Shown here one piece after another: positions 7,851 through 16,124 of a DNA stretch of 64,000 nucleotides; positions within the stretch are counted from its first letter, which is position 1, and every line of letters starts with the position of its first letter. The DNA lies in NCBI GenBank assembly GCA_031552735.1, contig JAVBMF010000033.1, positions 26,548-90,547 of the forward strand, read 5' to 3'. This DNA is from JAVBUY01 sp031552735 (lineage in GTDB: Bacteria; Bacillota; Clostridia; Christensenellales; Aristaeellaceae). The position numbers were made by a program, and so were the translations under genes. The notes beneath the pieces were generated by a model. The model did no database searches and had not been told where the DNA came from. It saw only the letters and a program-made list of their open reading frames with translations.

Positions 7851-9716
7851 TTACTGCGCCATGAACGCGGCGAACTCGGTGCCGTCGATAGTTTCTTTCT
7901 CCATGAGCAGGTTGGCCAGCTCATGCAGCTTTTCGAGGTTTTCTTTCAGCGCTTTTTCGGCGCGGTCATACGCACCGTGCAGTGTTTTTTGCAGCTCCTT
8001 ATCCACTTTGGCGGCCACTTCCTCGGAATAGTTGCGCGACTGCTGCGCAAAATCGCGGCCTAGGAACACTTCCTGATCGCCGCCGAGGTAGATCGGGCCC
8101 AAGGCGTCGCTCATGCCCCAATGGGTGAGCATGCGGCGGGTCAGCTCGGTGGCGCGGCGGATGTCGGAGGACGCACCGGCGGTCATGTCGCCAAACACCA
8201 GCCGCTCGGCAGCGTATCCGCCCAGCGTCATCGCCAGATCGTCGTTCAGCTCCGTGCTGGTTCTAAAGTCGCGCTCCTCCTCGGGCAGCAGCAGCGTGTG
8301 TCCGCCGCTATCGCCGCGCGGAATGATGGTGACCAGATTGACCTTATCACAATGCGGCAGCGTCGCGCCGACCAGCGCGTGCCCGGCCTCGTGATACGCG
8401 ACAATTTTCTTGTCCTTCTCGTGCACGACATGGCTCTTCTTTTCCGGGCCCATCGCGACGCGCTCGACCGCTTCGCGCAGGTTTTCGGTGGTGATCTGCG
8501 TGCCCTGGCCGCGCGCGCACAGGATGGCGGCCTCGTTCATGATGTTTTCCAGATCGGCGCCGGTAGAAAACGGCGTGCGCTTGGCGATCGACTCCAGATC
8601 GACATCGGGCGCCAGCGGCTTGCCGCGGGAATGCACTTTCAGTATCTCCAGGCGGCCGCGCACATCGGGGTAGTTGACCGTAACCTGGCGGTCAAAGCGG
8701 CCCGGACGCAGCAGCGCGGGGTCGAGGATATCGCGGCGGTTGGTGGCCGCCAGCACGATCACGCCTTCGTTATTGGAAAAACCGTCCATCTCGACCAGCA
8801 GTTGGTTGAGCGTCTGCTCGCGCTCGTCATGTCCGCCGCCCAGTCCAGCGCCGCGATGGCGACCCACCGCGTCGATCTCGTCAATAAAGACGATGCTCGG
8901 CGCGTTGCGCTTGGCCGACTCAAACAGATCGCGCACACGGCTAGCGCCGACGCCGACAAACATCTCCACAAAGTCCGAACCAGAGATCGAGAGGAACGGT
9001 ACACCGGCTTCCCCGGCGACCGCCTTGGCCAGCAACGTCTTGCCGGTGCCCGGAGGGCCCACCAGCAGCACGCCCTTGGGGATGCGCGCGCCCAGCTCGG
9101 TGAAGCGTTTCGGGTTCTTCAGGAAATCAACAATCTCGGCCAGCTCTTCCTTTTCCTCCACCGCGCCGGCCACATCATTAAAGCTGATGCGGTTCTTTTC
9201 GGGGTCGTACATGCGCGCCTTGCTCTTGCCAAAGTTCATCACTTTGCTGTTGCCGCCAGCCTGCTGGCGCATGATGAACATAAAGAAAGCAATCGTCAGC
9301 CCGACCATCACCAGCATCGGCAGCACCTCCAGATACCAAGGCGCGACCGGCTTAGGCAGGTACTGGATGGAAAACGCGAAATCCTTATCGCCAATCTGAT
9401 CCAGCGGCTTATTCAGCTTTTCCGCATAGATCTGTTTGACCGTCAGGAAGAAATTCTCGCGGTCAATGGTGGTCTCAAAATCATACTTGGTGGGAAAATC
9501 GGCCAGCGCGATCTTGGTATCGCGCATCAGGCCAACCAACGTCTGCTCCATGATGCCGATGGACTGAACCTTGTCCTCGCGCACATAGGTGATCAGCGTC
9601 GAATAGTCGATCTTCTTTTTGGTCAGCTGTCCAGAGGACAGGAACATATTGCCCAGCACATACAGTGCCAGCAATAAAATCACGGAAAATGCTATACTCC
9701 TGTAAGATTTCTTCAA
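7851..9716 (-). CDS. ftsH: ATP-dependent zinc metalloprotease FtsH
   Basis: FtsH is a membrane-anchored hexameric AAA+ protease that degrades misfolded membrane proteins and regulators. The 621-residue product has two N-terminal transmembrane segments (about 8-25 and 130-149) around a periplasm-side domain, Walker A GPPGTGKT at 220-227, Walker B IVFIDEID near 275-282, the second region of homology, and the zinc site HEAGH at 442-446. The start is a TTG at 9716, preceded by AGGAGG at 5 bases; no ATG fits better. Gene order tilS-hpt-ftsH is the classical Bacillota arrangement. Confidence 0.97.
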   Translation of the reverse strand: MKKSYRSIAFSVILLLALYVLGNMFLSSGQLTKKKIDYSTLITYVREDKVQSIGIMEQTLVGLMRDTKIALADFPTKYDFETTIDRENFFLTVKQIYAEKLNKPLDQIGDKDFAFSIQYLPKPVAPWYLEVLPMLVMVGLTIAFFMFIMRQQAGGNSKVMNFGKSKARMYDPEKNRISFNDVAGAVEEKEELAEIVDFLKNPKRFTELGARIPKGVLLVGPPGTGKTLLAKAVAGEAGVPFLSISGSDFVEMFVGVGASRVRDLFESAKRNAPSIVFIDEIDAVGRHRGAGLGGGHDEREQTLNQLLVEMDGFSNNEGVIVLAATNRRDILDPALLRPGRFDRQVTVNYPDVRGRLEILKVHSRGKPLAPDVDLESIAKRTPFSTGADLENIMNEAAILCARGQGTQITTENLREAVERVAMGPEKKSHVVHEKDKKIVAYHEAGHALVGATLPHCDKVNLVTIIPRGDSGGHTLLLPEEERDFRTSTELNDDLAMTLGGYAAERLVFGDMTAGASSDIRRATELTRRMLTHWGMSDALGPIYLGGDQEVFLGRDFAQQSRNYSEEVAAKVDKELQKTLHGAYDRAEKALKENLEKLHELANLLMEKETIDGTEFAAFMAQ

Positions 9717-9774
9717 GGTACCCTCCTTGCTCCCTCCACGGAAGCACCATTCAATCTCAAACCATGATTATTGT

Positions 9775-9803
9775 AGTATACCACGCTGGACGCATAAATG
9801 CAA
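9775..9803 (-). promoter_or_regulatory. Candidate ftsH promoter
   Basis: On the minus strand TTGCAT (9803-9798) and TATACT (9780-9775) are separated by 17 bases, in the 99-base gap between hpt and ftsH. ftsH may therefore have its own promoter in addition to read-through from hpt. Confidence 0.6.
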
Positions 9804-9815
9804 AATGCGCCGCTG

Positions 9816-10376
9816 CTATTTTTCGTAAACCGCGGGCTTCAGCACGCCGATTTCCGGGATGTTGCGATAGACCTGACCATAATCCAAACCATAGCCGACC
9901 ACGAACGCATCCGGAATGCTGAAGCCGGTGTAGTCGCTGCTCAGGTTGACCTTGCGGCGCTCGGGCTTGTCCAGCAGCGCGGCGATGCGGATCGACTCCG
10001 CGCCGCGCGAGAGCAGATTGCTCTTGAGGAACGACAGTGTCAACCCGGTATCCACGATGTCCTCGACCACCAACACATGCCTGCCCACAATGTCGTTGTC
10101 TAAATCCTTGAGGATGCGCACCACGCCGGAGGATTTTGTGGCGCTGCCATAGCTGGAAATCGCCATAAAGTCGATGGTCAGCGGCAGATCGATTTCGCGG
10201 ATGAGATCGGCAAAAAACACCACCGCGCCTTTCAATATCCCAATGACCACCAAGTCCTTGCCCGCGTAGTCGCGGGTGATTTGCTCGCCTAGTTCCGCCA
10301 CACGCTTCGCAATGGTTTCGCGCGTCAGCAGCACTTCGCCTTCCAGATCCTGATACAGTCTCTTATTGGTAGGCAT
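9816..10376 (-). CDS. hpt: Hypoxanthine phosphoribosyltransferase
   Basis: The 186-residue protein carries the type I phosphoribosyltransferase PRPP motif VLVVEDIVDTGLT at 101-113, the flexible-loop segment ISSYGSATKSSG and the C-terminal VVGYGLDYGQ, all typical of bacterial hypoxanthine (and guanine) salvage enzymes that form IMP or GMP. The ATG at 10376 has GGAGG 7 bases upstream; the frame extends seven codons further without support. It lies 33 bases downstream of tilS, consistent with the conserved tilS-hpt pair. Confidence 0.95.
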   Translation of the reverse strand: MPTNKRLYQDLEGEVLLTRETIAKRVAELGEQITRDYAGKDLVVIGILKGAVVFFADLIREIDLPLTIDFMAISSYGSATKSSGVVRILKDLDNDIVGRHVLVVEDIVDTGLTLSFLKSNLLSRGAESIRIAALLDKPERRKVNLSSDYTGFSIPDAFVVGYGLDYGQVYRNIPEIGVLKPAVYEK

Positions 10377-10409
10377 GCCTTTTCCTCCATCTTGCATACA
10401 ATGTTTGTT

Positions 10410-11783
10410 TTATCGTTCCCACGGCAAACTGCCGGTAAACGTCAGGTGTGTGGCGCGCGCGGTGCGCGCGGTGATCTTGGCGCCATCGGCGGGCGCGATG
10501 CCCACCACCCAAAGCGCGTCGTGCGCGTGCGCCACAATGGGCAGCACATCGCGAAAGGGACGATCAACGCTACGGTCGATCAGTGTCTGCTTGAGCGGTT
10601 GACTGCCGGGGCTGTTCAGTGGTGCGAACCGATCGCCCGTGTGCCGCGTACGCACGACAGCCTGCCGCAGCATCGCGGTATCCAGTACCTGTGTGCGCAC
10701 ACCGTCGCCCAGCTCGCCGGGGTTCGCCGCGCGCGCGGTGATGCGCATGCCATCCCACAGCAGCGTATCGCCGTGCAGCGACAGCGCGACCGGCTCCGGT
10801 GTGGGCGCTGGGTTCGGGGACAGCAGATGGATGTGCGCTTTGCCGCGCATCGCGCGCCAGCCTTCCGGCAGGTTGCGGCTGCCGCCCACTTCCTCGCGCA
10901 ACAGCTCGCACAGTGCCAGCACATGCCGTGCCTCAATCTGCGCAATGCCACAGTAGTCCAGCGCCTTGCGCATCACGCGGCGCAAAAGCGCCTCGTGTAC
11001 ATTGGCCAGCGCCGTGTGCCGGAAGCAGCCGCCGTAGCGCATGGGTGTAATGGGCAGCGCGCCCAGCGCGTCAGCCTGCGACGCAAGGTACTGCTCGTCC
11101 AGCCACAGGCGCTCCGCCATCGCGGCCAACGCGTCCACCGCGTTCGGGTTCAGCCCGGTCAGCGCGGGCAGCACGCTGGCGCGCACGTAGTTTCGCGCAT
11201 AGGCGGTGTCGGTGTTGGTCCTATCCTCGCGCCAAGTCTGCCCGCGCGCCGATAGGAAGTCGCGCAGCTCCGCCCTGTGCACGCACAACAGCGGGCGAAT
11301 CACATCGCCCTGCCGCGCGCGCATACCGGTCAGTCCGGCCAGCCCGCAGCCGCGCGTCATGTGCAGCAGAATAGTTTCGGCCTGATCCTCCAGGTGATGC
11401 GCGGTGGCAATATCGGTCGCGTTAAAGTCAGCCTTTACCCGCGCCAGGAACGCGTATCGCGCCTGCCGCGCGGCCTGCTCCATGCCCATCCCCTGCGACG
11501 CGGCCAGCGCGGGCACATCTGCGTGCCCCACAGTCAGCGGCACATCCCACTGCGCGCACAGCGCGCGCACAAAGGCTTCGTCAGCGTCAGCGTCGTCGCC
11601 ACGGATGCCGTGGTGCAGGTGCGCCGCCATCACCGCGCAGCCGCGCTGTGCACGCAGCGCGCACAATAGCCGCACAAGCGCCACCGAATCGGCACCACCG
11701 CTGACCGCGACCAGCACGGTGTCGCCCGGTTGGGCGGCACCCAGCGCATCCAGCGCCTGCCCGACGCGTTGCTCCAGCGGCAT
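10410..11783 (-). CDS. tilS: tRNA(Ile)-lysidine synthetase
   Basis: TilS ligates lysine to C34 of the tRNA-Ile(CAU) anticodon so that it reads AUA. The 457-residue protein has the PP-loop ATPase motif VAVSGGADS near residue 26, AAHLHHGIRGDDADADEAFV, the IATAHHLEDQAETILLHMTRG block, and a C-terminal region ending in the TilS C-domain motif (ARATHLTF). Length is normal for Bacillota. The ATG at 11783 has AGGAGG 7 bases upstream. It heads the tilS-hpt-ftsH run and has a recognisable promoter just upstream. Confidence 0.93.
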   Translation of the reverse strand: MPLEQRVGQALDALGAAQPGDTVLVAVSGGADSVALVRLLCALRAQRGCAVMAAHLHHGIRGDDADADEAFVRALCAQWDVPLTVGHADVPALAASQGMGMEQAARQARYAFLARVKADFNATDIATAHHLEDQAETILLHMTRGCGLAGLTGMRARQGDVIRPLLCVHRAELRDFLSARGQTWREDRTNTDTAYARNYVRASVLPALTGLNPNAVDALAAMAERLWLDEQYLASQADALGALPITPMRYGGCFRHTALANVHEALLRRVMRKALDYCGIAQIEARHVLALCELLREEVGGSRNLPEGWRAMRGKAHIHLLSPNPAPTPEPVALSLHGDTLLWDGMRITARAANPGELGDGVRTQVLDTAMLRQAVVRTRHTGDRFAPLNSPGSQPLKQTLIDRSVDRPFRDVLPIVAHAHDALWVVGIAPADGAKITARTARATHLTFTGSLPWER

Positions 11784-11814
11784 CGCTTTGCCTCCTCCTA
11801 TGGGTACACTGTAT

Positions 11815-11843
11815 ATTGTACCTGCTCGGTTTGTCCAGCGCAA
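11815..11843 (-). promoter_or_regulatory. tilS promoter with shared 15-base motif
   Basis: On the minus strand TTGCGC (11843-11838) and TACAAT (11820-11815) are 17 bases apart. The stretch around the -10 (plus strand ACTGTATATTGTACC, 11808-11822) is identical to one in the lacI promoter about 1.15 kb away. It also forms an inverted repeat GGTACA/TGTACC (11803-11808 and 11817-11822). Confidence 0.65.
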
Positions 11844-11917
11844 GAACCACGCGCCCAAAACCACAGATTGTTCGCTCAAATGCCGCAATTCGCGCCCCAA
11901 TCAACAGCGCGAAAACG

Positions 11918-12937
11918 CTATTCGTCCAGATTCTCCTGGATGCGAATCTGATTCTCGGTGATCATGCGCTCGTGCCCGGGCGCGCCGGACAAAATGATGT
12001 CAAACGCGGCGCGTACCGCGCGATAACCCTGCGCGAAGGGCTGCTGACACACCACTGCCTTCACCAGTCCCGCGTCCATCATCTCGCGTGTGCCCGGCGT
12101 ATTGTCAAACGCAAACACGCGCATGCTATGCTCCCGCCCCAACTCCAGAACCGCCTGACATACGCCGCTCAGTCCAGCGGCGATCACCATCAACGCGTCG
12201 ATGGCCGGGTCCTGTTCCAACATCTCGCGCGTCACGCGATGCGCATGCGCGATATCGTCCTGCGCGCTGACCCGCGCCGCCACCGTAATGCCGGGACAGC
12301 GCGCGCTGAGCAGCGCCTCAAATCCCTCCAGCCGCTGCCGATGCCCCAGCACATTGTCCACGCCGGTCAGAATGCCCAGACGTGCCTTGCCCTCCGTCAC
12401 CAGGCGCACCACCCCGGCAGCCGTGTGCCCGCCCAGCAGATAGTCGCTGCCCACATAGCAGCGGCGCTGGCTGTCGTCCAGATCGGTATTGACCGTGATA
12501 GTGGGAACGCCTTGTTCTGCCAGCGTATTGATCTTGCGCGCGATGCGCGGGTCATTGATCGCGTGCAGCACCAGTGCGGAGATGGATGTGCCCAGCTTGT
12601 CCATCAAGGAGAGCTGCTCCTCGGCCTGATAGCCGCGCATGGTGTGCATCGCGATGCTGACGCCGTAGTCAGCCAGCTCGCTTTCCGCGCGGCGGATACC
12701 CGCGATCACGTCGTCGAAGAACGGATTGCCCTCGCTGGACAGTACGATGCCGATCACCGGCGCGCTCTTGCGCACGGTCAGCGCGCGGCCCGCGATGTTC
12801 TTGGTATACCCCGCTTCGGCCAGCATGCTGAGCACCATCGCTTCGGTATCGGGGTGCACCTTGCCTCTGCCGTTGATCACGCGATCCACCGTGCCACGGG
12901 ACACGCCGCAGCGCTGCGCGATTTCGCGTATGGTCAT
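11918..12937 (-). CDS. LacI-family transcriptional regulator
   Basis: The 339-residue protein begins with the LacI helix-turn-helix TIREIAQRCGVSRGTVDRVINGRGKVHPDT, followed by the hinge region and a periplasmic-binding-protein-like effector domain (GIVLSSEGNPFFDDVIAGI onwards). Its YKxN-type ribose-binding layout suggests a sugar effector, but no transporter or sugar enzyme gene is adjacent. I chose ATG 12937 because GGAGG is 8 bases away; the ATG two codons earlier is only one base from it. It is monocistronic by position. The -10 region of its promoter shares 15 bases with that of tilS. Confidence 0.88.
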   Translation of the reverse strand: MTIREIAQRCGVSRGTVDRVINGRGKVHPDTEAMVLSMLAEAGYTKNIAGRALTVRKSAPVIGIVLSSEGNPFFDDVIAGIRRAESELADYGVSIAMHTMRGYQAEEQLSLMDKLGTSISALVLHAINDPRIARKINTLAEQGVPTITVNTDLDDSQRRCYVGSDYLLGGHTAAGVVRLVTEGKARLGILTGVDNVLGHRQRLEGFEALLSARCPGITVAARVSAQDDIAHAHRVTREMLEQDPAIDALMVIAAGLSGVCQAVLELGREHSMRVFAFDNTPGTREMMDAGLVKAVVCQQPFAQGYRAVRAAFDIILSGAPGHERMITENQIRIQENLDE

Positions 12938-12970
12938 GTGCATTCCCTCCGTCCCTGCAATATACTGTAT

Positions 12971-12999
12971 ATTGTACCGAGTTTTGTGCGCGAGCACAA
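12971..12999 (-). promoter_or_regulatory. lacI-type gene promoter
   Basis: On the minus strand TTGTGC (12999-12994), 17 bases, then TACAAT (12976-12971). The plus-strand 15-mer ACTGTATATTGTACC at 12964-12978 repeats that found in the tilS promoter, so it may be an operator as well as a -10 region. Confidence 0.65.
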
Positions 13000-13001
13000 G
13001 C

Positions 13002-13028
13002 AAAAAAAGCCCCCGCAACGCGAGGGCG
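13002..13028 (-). terminator. Terminator after the flavodoxin gene
   Basis: The minus strand reads GCCCTCGC-GTT-GCGGGGGC followed by seven T, a textbook intrinsic terminator placed just after the flavodoxin stop at 13039. Confidence 0.88.
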
Positions 13029-13038
13029 TTGTCGCGGA

Positions 13039-13563
13039 TTACAGACTTTTCACATACGCAACGATGGGCGCAATGCTGTCGCGGTCGGTAAAGTCGGCCT
13101 TCTTGCCGTAGGTTTCCTGGATCGTGCGCATCTCATCGGTGCGCTTCTCCGGCGGGGTTTTGTCGATCATCAGCTTCTTGAGCACGGTCATCAGCGTGCG
13201 GTGCACGAAGCTTAACCGCGCATAATCCACGCCGCCGCGCAGGTGAAATACCTTGACGGTGTCGGGCACACCGGCGGGAAACGCCTGCTTGATCACATGG
13301 GTGTAATCAGCCGTCTTGGGATCGCCAAGGCCGACGGTAAACAGCGCCAGCCGCTTAACCGGGTGCTTGAGCACCAAATCCGCACCACCAATTCCCCCGG
13401 CGTACAGACCGCCGCCATAGATCACCGCATCATATTGCGCGAGGTCCGCAGGTTTGACCTGCGCGCGCGGCAATAGCTCGGCGCCCAACTGCTCGGCGAT
13501 CCACTCCGCGTATTGCTTCGTGCTGCCATATTTCGATTGATAGATCACCGCGATGCGCTTCAT
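13039..13563 (-). CDS. Flavodoxin-domain protein
   Basis: The 174-residue protein starts MKRIAVIYQSKYGSTKQYAEWIAEQL, the FMN phosphate-binding loop of flavodoxins, and continues with YDAVIYGGGLYAGGIGGADLV. It resembles the flavodoxin-like proteins related to HemG that sit alone in clostridial genomes; redox partner and substrate are unknown. It lies 20 bases after the methylglyoxal synthase gene on the same strand and ends at a strong terminator. Confidence 0.83.
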   Translation of the reverse strand: MKRIAVIYQSKYGSTKQYAEWIAEQLGAELLPRAQVKPADLAQYDAVIYGGGLYAGGIGGADLVLKHPVKRLALFTVGLGDPKTADYTHVIKQAFPAGVPDTVKVFHLRGGVDYARLSFVHRTLMTVLKKLMIDKTPPEKRTDEMRTIQETYGKKADFTDRDSIAPIVAYVKSL

Positions 13564-13583
13564 TTTCCCTGCACCCTTTCACA

Positions 13584-14054
13584 TCACAGCGTTTCGCTGC
13601 GCTTTTGCGCCTCGTTCTGGAAGTTTTGCACCTCATGCAGATATTCGCTTTCCATCAGCGGCGAGGTAATCATAAAGTCCGCCGACGCCTTGTTGGACGC
13701 GATCGGAATATCGTACACAATGGCGATGCGCAGCAGCGCTTTCACATCCGGATCGTGCGGTTGGGCGCACAGCGGATCAGAAAAGAAGATCACCAGATCA
13801 ATCGCGCCCTCTACAATCTTCGCGCCAATCTGCTGGTCGCCGCCCAACGGGCCACTGTTGTATGCCCGCACAGGCAGGCCAGTGCGGTTGGCGATCATGC
13901 GCGCGGTGGTACCGGTGCCGCACAAAAAGTGCTTTTGCAGCAGTTCCTTGTTCCAGTCGCACCAGTCCAACAGTTCCTTTTTCTTGCCATCGTGCGCGAT
14001 CAGCGCGATATTCTTTTGCTTGCCGATGGTCAGCGTAATCAGTTCGTCATGCAT
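13584..14054 (-). CDS. mgsA: Methylglyoxal synthase
   Basis: The enzyme converts dihydroxyacetone phosphate to methylglyoxal and phosphate, a bypass of lower glycolysis under phosphate limitation. The 156-residue protein has the family landmarks: NIALIAHDGKK, LCGTGTTARMI, SGPLGGDQQIGAKI and the FFSDPLCAQPHDPDVKALLRIA block, which contains the catalytic aspartate region. Length is typical. Its start overlaps the end of the HPr-like gene by 8 bases, so the two are probably coupled, and both relate to sugar phosphate control. Confidence 0.95.
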   Translation of the reverse strand: MHDELITLTIGKQKNIALIAHDGKKKELLDWCDWNKELLQKHFLCGTGTTARMIANRTGLPVRAYNSGPLGGDQQIGAKIVEGAIDLVIFFSDPLCAQPHDPDVKALLRIAIVYDIPIASNKASADFMITSPLMESEYLHEVQNFQNEAQKRSETL

Positions 14055-14295
14055 GCTCTGTCTCCTCTCCCGGGACGATGAATGGGCGTATGGCGCTTAG
14101 GTTGGCTTCGGTGGGCTGATGCACCCGAAGCTGCAACGGTTTGGATAAATCTAGGCTGAAAACGCCCATTAGGGATCGGGCATCCAGCATCACCCGGCCG
14201 TCCACGAACTCAAAATCACCGTTCAAACCAATCAGCGCATCGACAAAGCTCTGCACCGATTGCGTGGTGGGCAGCAACACGCGAACCGTTTTCAT
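14047..14295 (-). CDS. HPr-like protein lacking the phosphorylation histidine
   Basis: The 82-residue protein fits the HPr fold size and pattern (FVDALIGLNGDFEFVDGRVMLDARSLMGVFSLDL, compare the VDAKSxxGVxSLxL of HPr), but the region that should hold the active His15 reads LPTTQSVQS with no histidine. It is therefore unlikely to be a PTS phosphocarrier and may be a regulatory relative. The start at 14295 has GAGGG 6 bases upstream; an ATG six codons earlier lacks one. It overlaps mgsA by 8 bases. Confidence 0.75.
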   Translation of the reverse strand: MKTVRVLLPTTQSVQSFVDALIGLNGDFEFVDGRVMLDARSLMGVFSLDLSKPLQLRVHQPTEANLSAIRPFIVPGEETEHA

Positions 14296-14383
14296 CGTAT
14301 CCCTCGTTTCCATAGCGTTGTAGCACCCTACCGCTTCATTATATCAGACTTTGTGTCCGCGCGCAAAGCGGCGTCGCCTACCG

Positions 14384-15046
14384 TCACGGCTTTGCCTGTC
14401 GATAAAGCGCCTTGGACTTATAGCCCGCCGCCAGCAGGTCAGCGGTTTCCAGCAATCGCTTTTCACGCGTGGCATCGGTCTGCGCGCTGTACACATATCT
14501 CGCCCAGTCCTTCTGATATCCCGGTGTTAGCGCGTCATACAGCGCCACGATCTCCGGCCGGTGCGCCAGCGCCTCGCGCAGCGCCGGGATTTTGTCCACA
14601 TAGTCGGCCACGCACTGGCTGGGGCCAGCCGGGGCGATGTGCTTGTCAAAGCGGCGCAGGCCAACCAGCGTAAACACATCGTTCAGCGCCACCATTTTCG
14701 AGAACTTCAGGTTCGTGCCCGCCACAAACCCGTCGCCCTCCAGCAGATCGTACTTCGCCGTGATCGCGTCGCGGTCGATATACTGCTTGTAACGTTTGTT
14801 GCCTTTCTTGGGGTAGGCGAGATAGAGATAGCCGCCATCGACCACCAACTCGCGCTGCGCGGTGCACAAAATGGTCTGCTCCATCTGATCCAAATCGAAT
14901 ACAAAGGTAAATACCAAGTCATACATGCCGGACGGCGCCGTGTCGGCGATGAGACCGTCCAGCTCCGGTAAGTCGTCGGGCTTGTCGATCAGCAGCACGC
15001 GGCGCAGTTTGTCGAGCATCAGTTTTTTTATCAGCGCTTGATCCAT
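14384..15046 (-). CDS. YdeI/OmdA-family protein
   Basis: The 220-residue protein ends in the pattern of the bacteriocin-protection YdeI/OmpD-associated family (YQKDWARYVYSAQTDATREKRLLETADLL; the family pattern has a basic residue plus Trp and then TRxxR). The N-terminal two thirds (MDQALIKKLMLDKLRRVLLIDKP..., with GTNLKFSKMVALNDVFTLVGLRRFDK) is an uncharacterised DUF-like region. GGAGG lies 6 bases before the ATG at 15046. Function is unknown. Confidence 0.65.
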   Translation of the reverse strand: MDQALIKKLMLDKLRRVLLIDKPDDLPELDGLIADTAPSGMYDLVFTFVFDLDQMEQTILCTAQRELVVDGGYLYLAYPKKGNKRYKQYIDRDAITAKYDLLEGDGFVAGTNLKFSKMVALNDVFTLVGLRRFDKHIAPAGPSQCVADYVDKIPALREALAHRPEIVALYDALTPGYQKDWARYVYSAQTDATREKRLLETADLLAAGYKSKALYRQAKP

Positions 15047-15137
15047 CGTATGCCTCCGTTTTACGGCGATTTTTGCGGGGTAACAGCACCCCTATCGTAG
15101 CGCAAGCCCAGTCTTTTTTCAAGCGCACAATTTGCTA

Positions 15138-15186
15138 TTGACTTTCTGTTGAACCTATGTTACTTTTAACATATGTTCAACAGAAA
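15138..15186 (+). promoter_or_regulatory. PadR promoter buried in a 44-base palindromic operator
   Basis: Arms of 20 bases at 15143-15162 and 15167-15186 are inverted copies with one mismatch (19 of 20), around a 4-base loop. A -35-like TTGACT (15138-15143) and -10-like TACTTT (15161-15166), 17 bases apart, sit at and inside it. A repressor dimer pair here would cover the -10 and the start point, so autoregulation by the PadR protein encoded 12 bases downstream is likely. Confidence 0.8.
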
Positions 15187-15197
15187 GGAACAATGCC

Positions 15198-16124
15198 ATG
15201 AATATCCAATACGCTATGCTTGGCTTAATCAGCCTCAAGCCGCTCACCGGCTACGAGATCAAGAAGATCATGCAGCAATCGCCGCTGTTCTACTGGTCGG
15301 GCAACAACAGCCAAATCTACCGTACGCTGGCCGATCTGCAGGCCGACGGCCTGATCGAATCAGAGGTGCTGCACCATGACGACGCGCCCACAAAGAAGCG
15401 CTATACGCTGACTGCGCGCGGTCAACAGGAACTGTCGGTGCTGTCGCGCGGCTTTCCACAAATGATGGAAGTGAAGCGGCCAATCCTTATGCAGCTGGCC
15501 TTTGGCGGCGACCTGACCCGCGCCGAGATCGACGGCATCCTGTCGCAATATGAGCACGAGATTCGCGGCATGCTGATGGCCGATAACGATCAGTCCTTCC
15601 CCCAAACCGATCAACCCTTCGCCCAGAGGTTGCTCGCGCTGGCACACCAGAGCCACCGCGCATTTTATGCGCAAGAATTGCAATGGATTGAGCAGGTGCG
15701 CGCCGAGGCGCTGCCACTGGTCAACGACCGGGAACGAACGCACGAAAAAGAGGTGAATGCTTTGCAGTACACTGCGGTACAAAAAAACGGCCAAACCTAT
15801 GTGATGGTTACGCAGGGACAAATCACGCGCGAGCAGGATGGTCTGGACTTGGTCGGCGCCTGCGCGGAGCACGGCACCAACCTGCTGATGCTGCCCGAAG
15901 CCTGCCTGTCGCCGGACTTCCTCAGCCTGTCCACACGCGTCGCCGGGCTGGCGCTGCAAAAGCTGGTCAACTACAACATCAAGACTGTCGCGGTGCTGGA
16001 TATCACCCGCACTGCCAAGCGCTTTCAGGAATTTGTGCTGGAAAGCAACAAGGGCAGCACGTTCCGCGTCTATGGCGACATCGGCAGCGCCGAAACTTGG
16101 CTGCTAGGAGGGCAAAACCCATGA
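15198..16124 (+). CDS. PadR-family regulator fused to a DUF4180 domain
   Basis: Residues 1-~175 are a PadR winged helix with coiled-coil dimerisation tail (YAMLGLISLKPLTGYEIKKIM, NSQIYRTLADLQADGLIES, KKRYTLTARGQQEL). Residues ~195-308 match DUF4180 (GLDLVGACAEHGTNLLMLPEACLSPDFLSLSTRVAGLALQKLVNYNIKTVAVLD), normally a separate protein of unknown function. The start at 15198 has AAGGA 8 bases upstream. The stop overlaps the next start as ATGA, so the hydrolase is co-translated. The effector is unknown; DUF4180 could be a sensing domain. The palindrome at 15143-15186 is its probable operator. Confidence 0.88.
   Translation: MNIQYAMLGLISLKPLTGYEIKKIMQQSPLFYWSGNNSQIYRTLADLQADGLIESEVLHHDDAPTKKRYTLTARGQQELSVLSRGFPQMMEVKRPILMQLAFGGDLTRAEIDGILSQYEHEIRGMLMADNDQSFPQTDQPFAQRLLALAHQSHRAFYAQELQWIEQVRAEALPLVNDRERTHEKEVNALQYTAVQKNGQTYVMVTQGQITREQDGLDLVGACAEHGTNLLMLPEACLSPDFLSLSTRVAGLALQKLVNYNIKTVAVLDITRTAKRFQEFVLESNKGSTFRVYGDIGSAETWLLGGQNP

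Noticed and set aside
8121..9677. Plus-strand frame of ~518 codons opposite ftsH
   Set aside because: ftsH on the other strand is certain; the shadow protein is His/Arg/Ala-rich with no motif.
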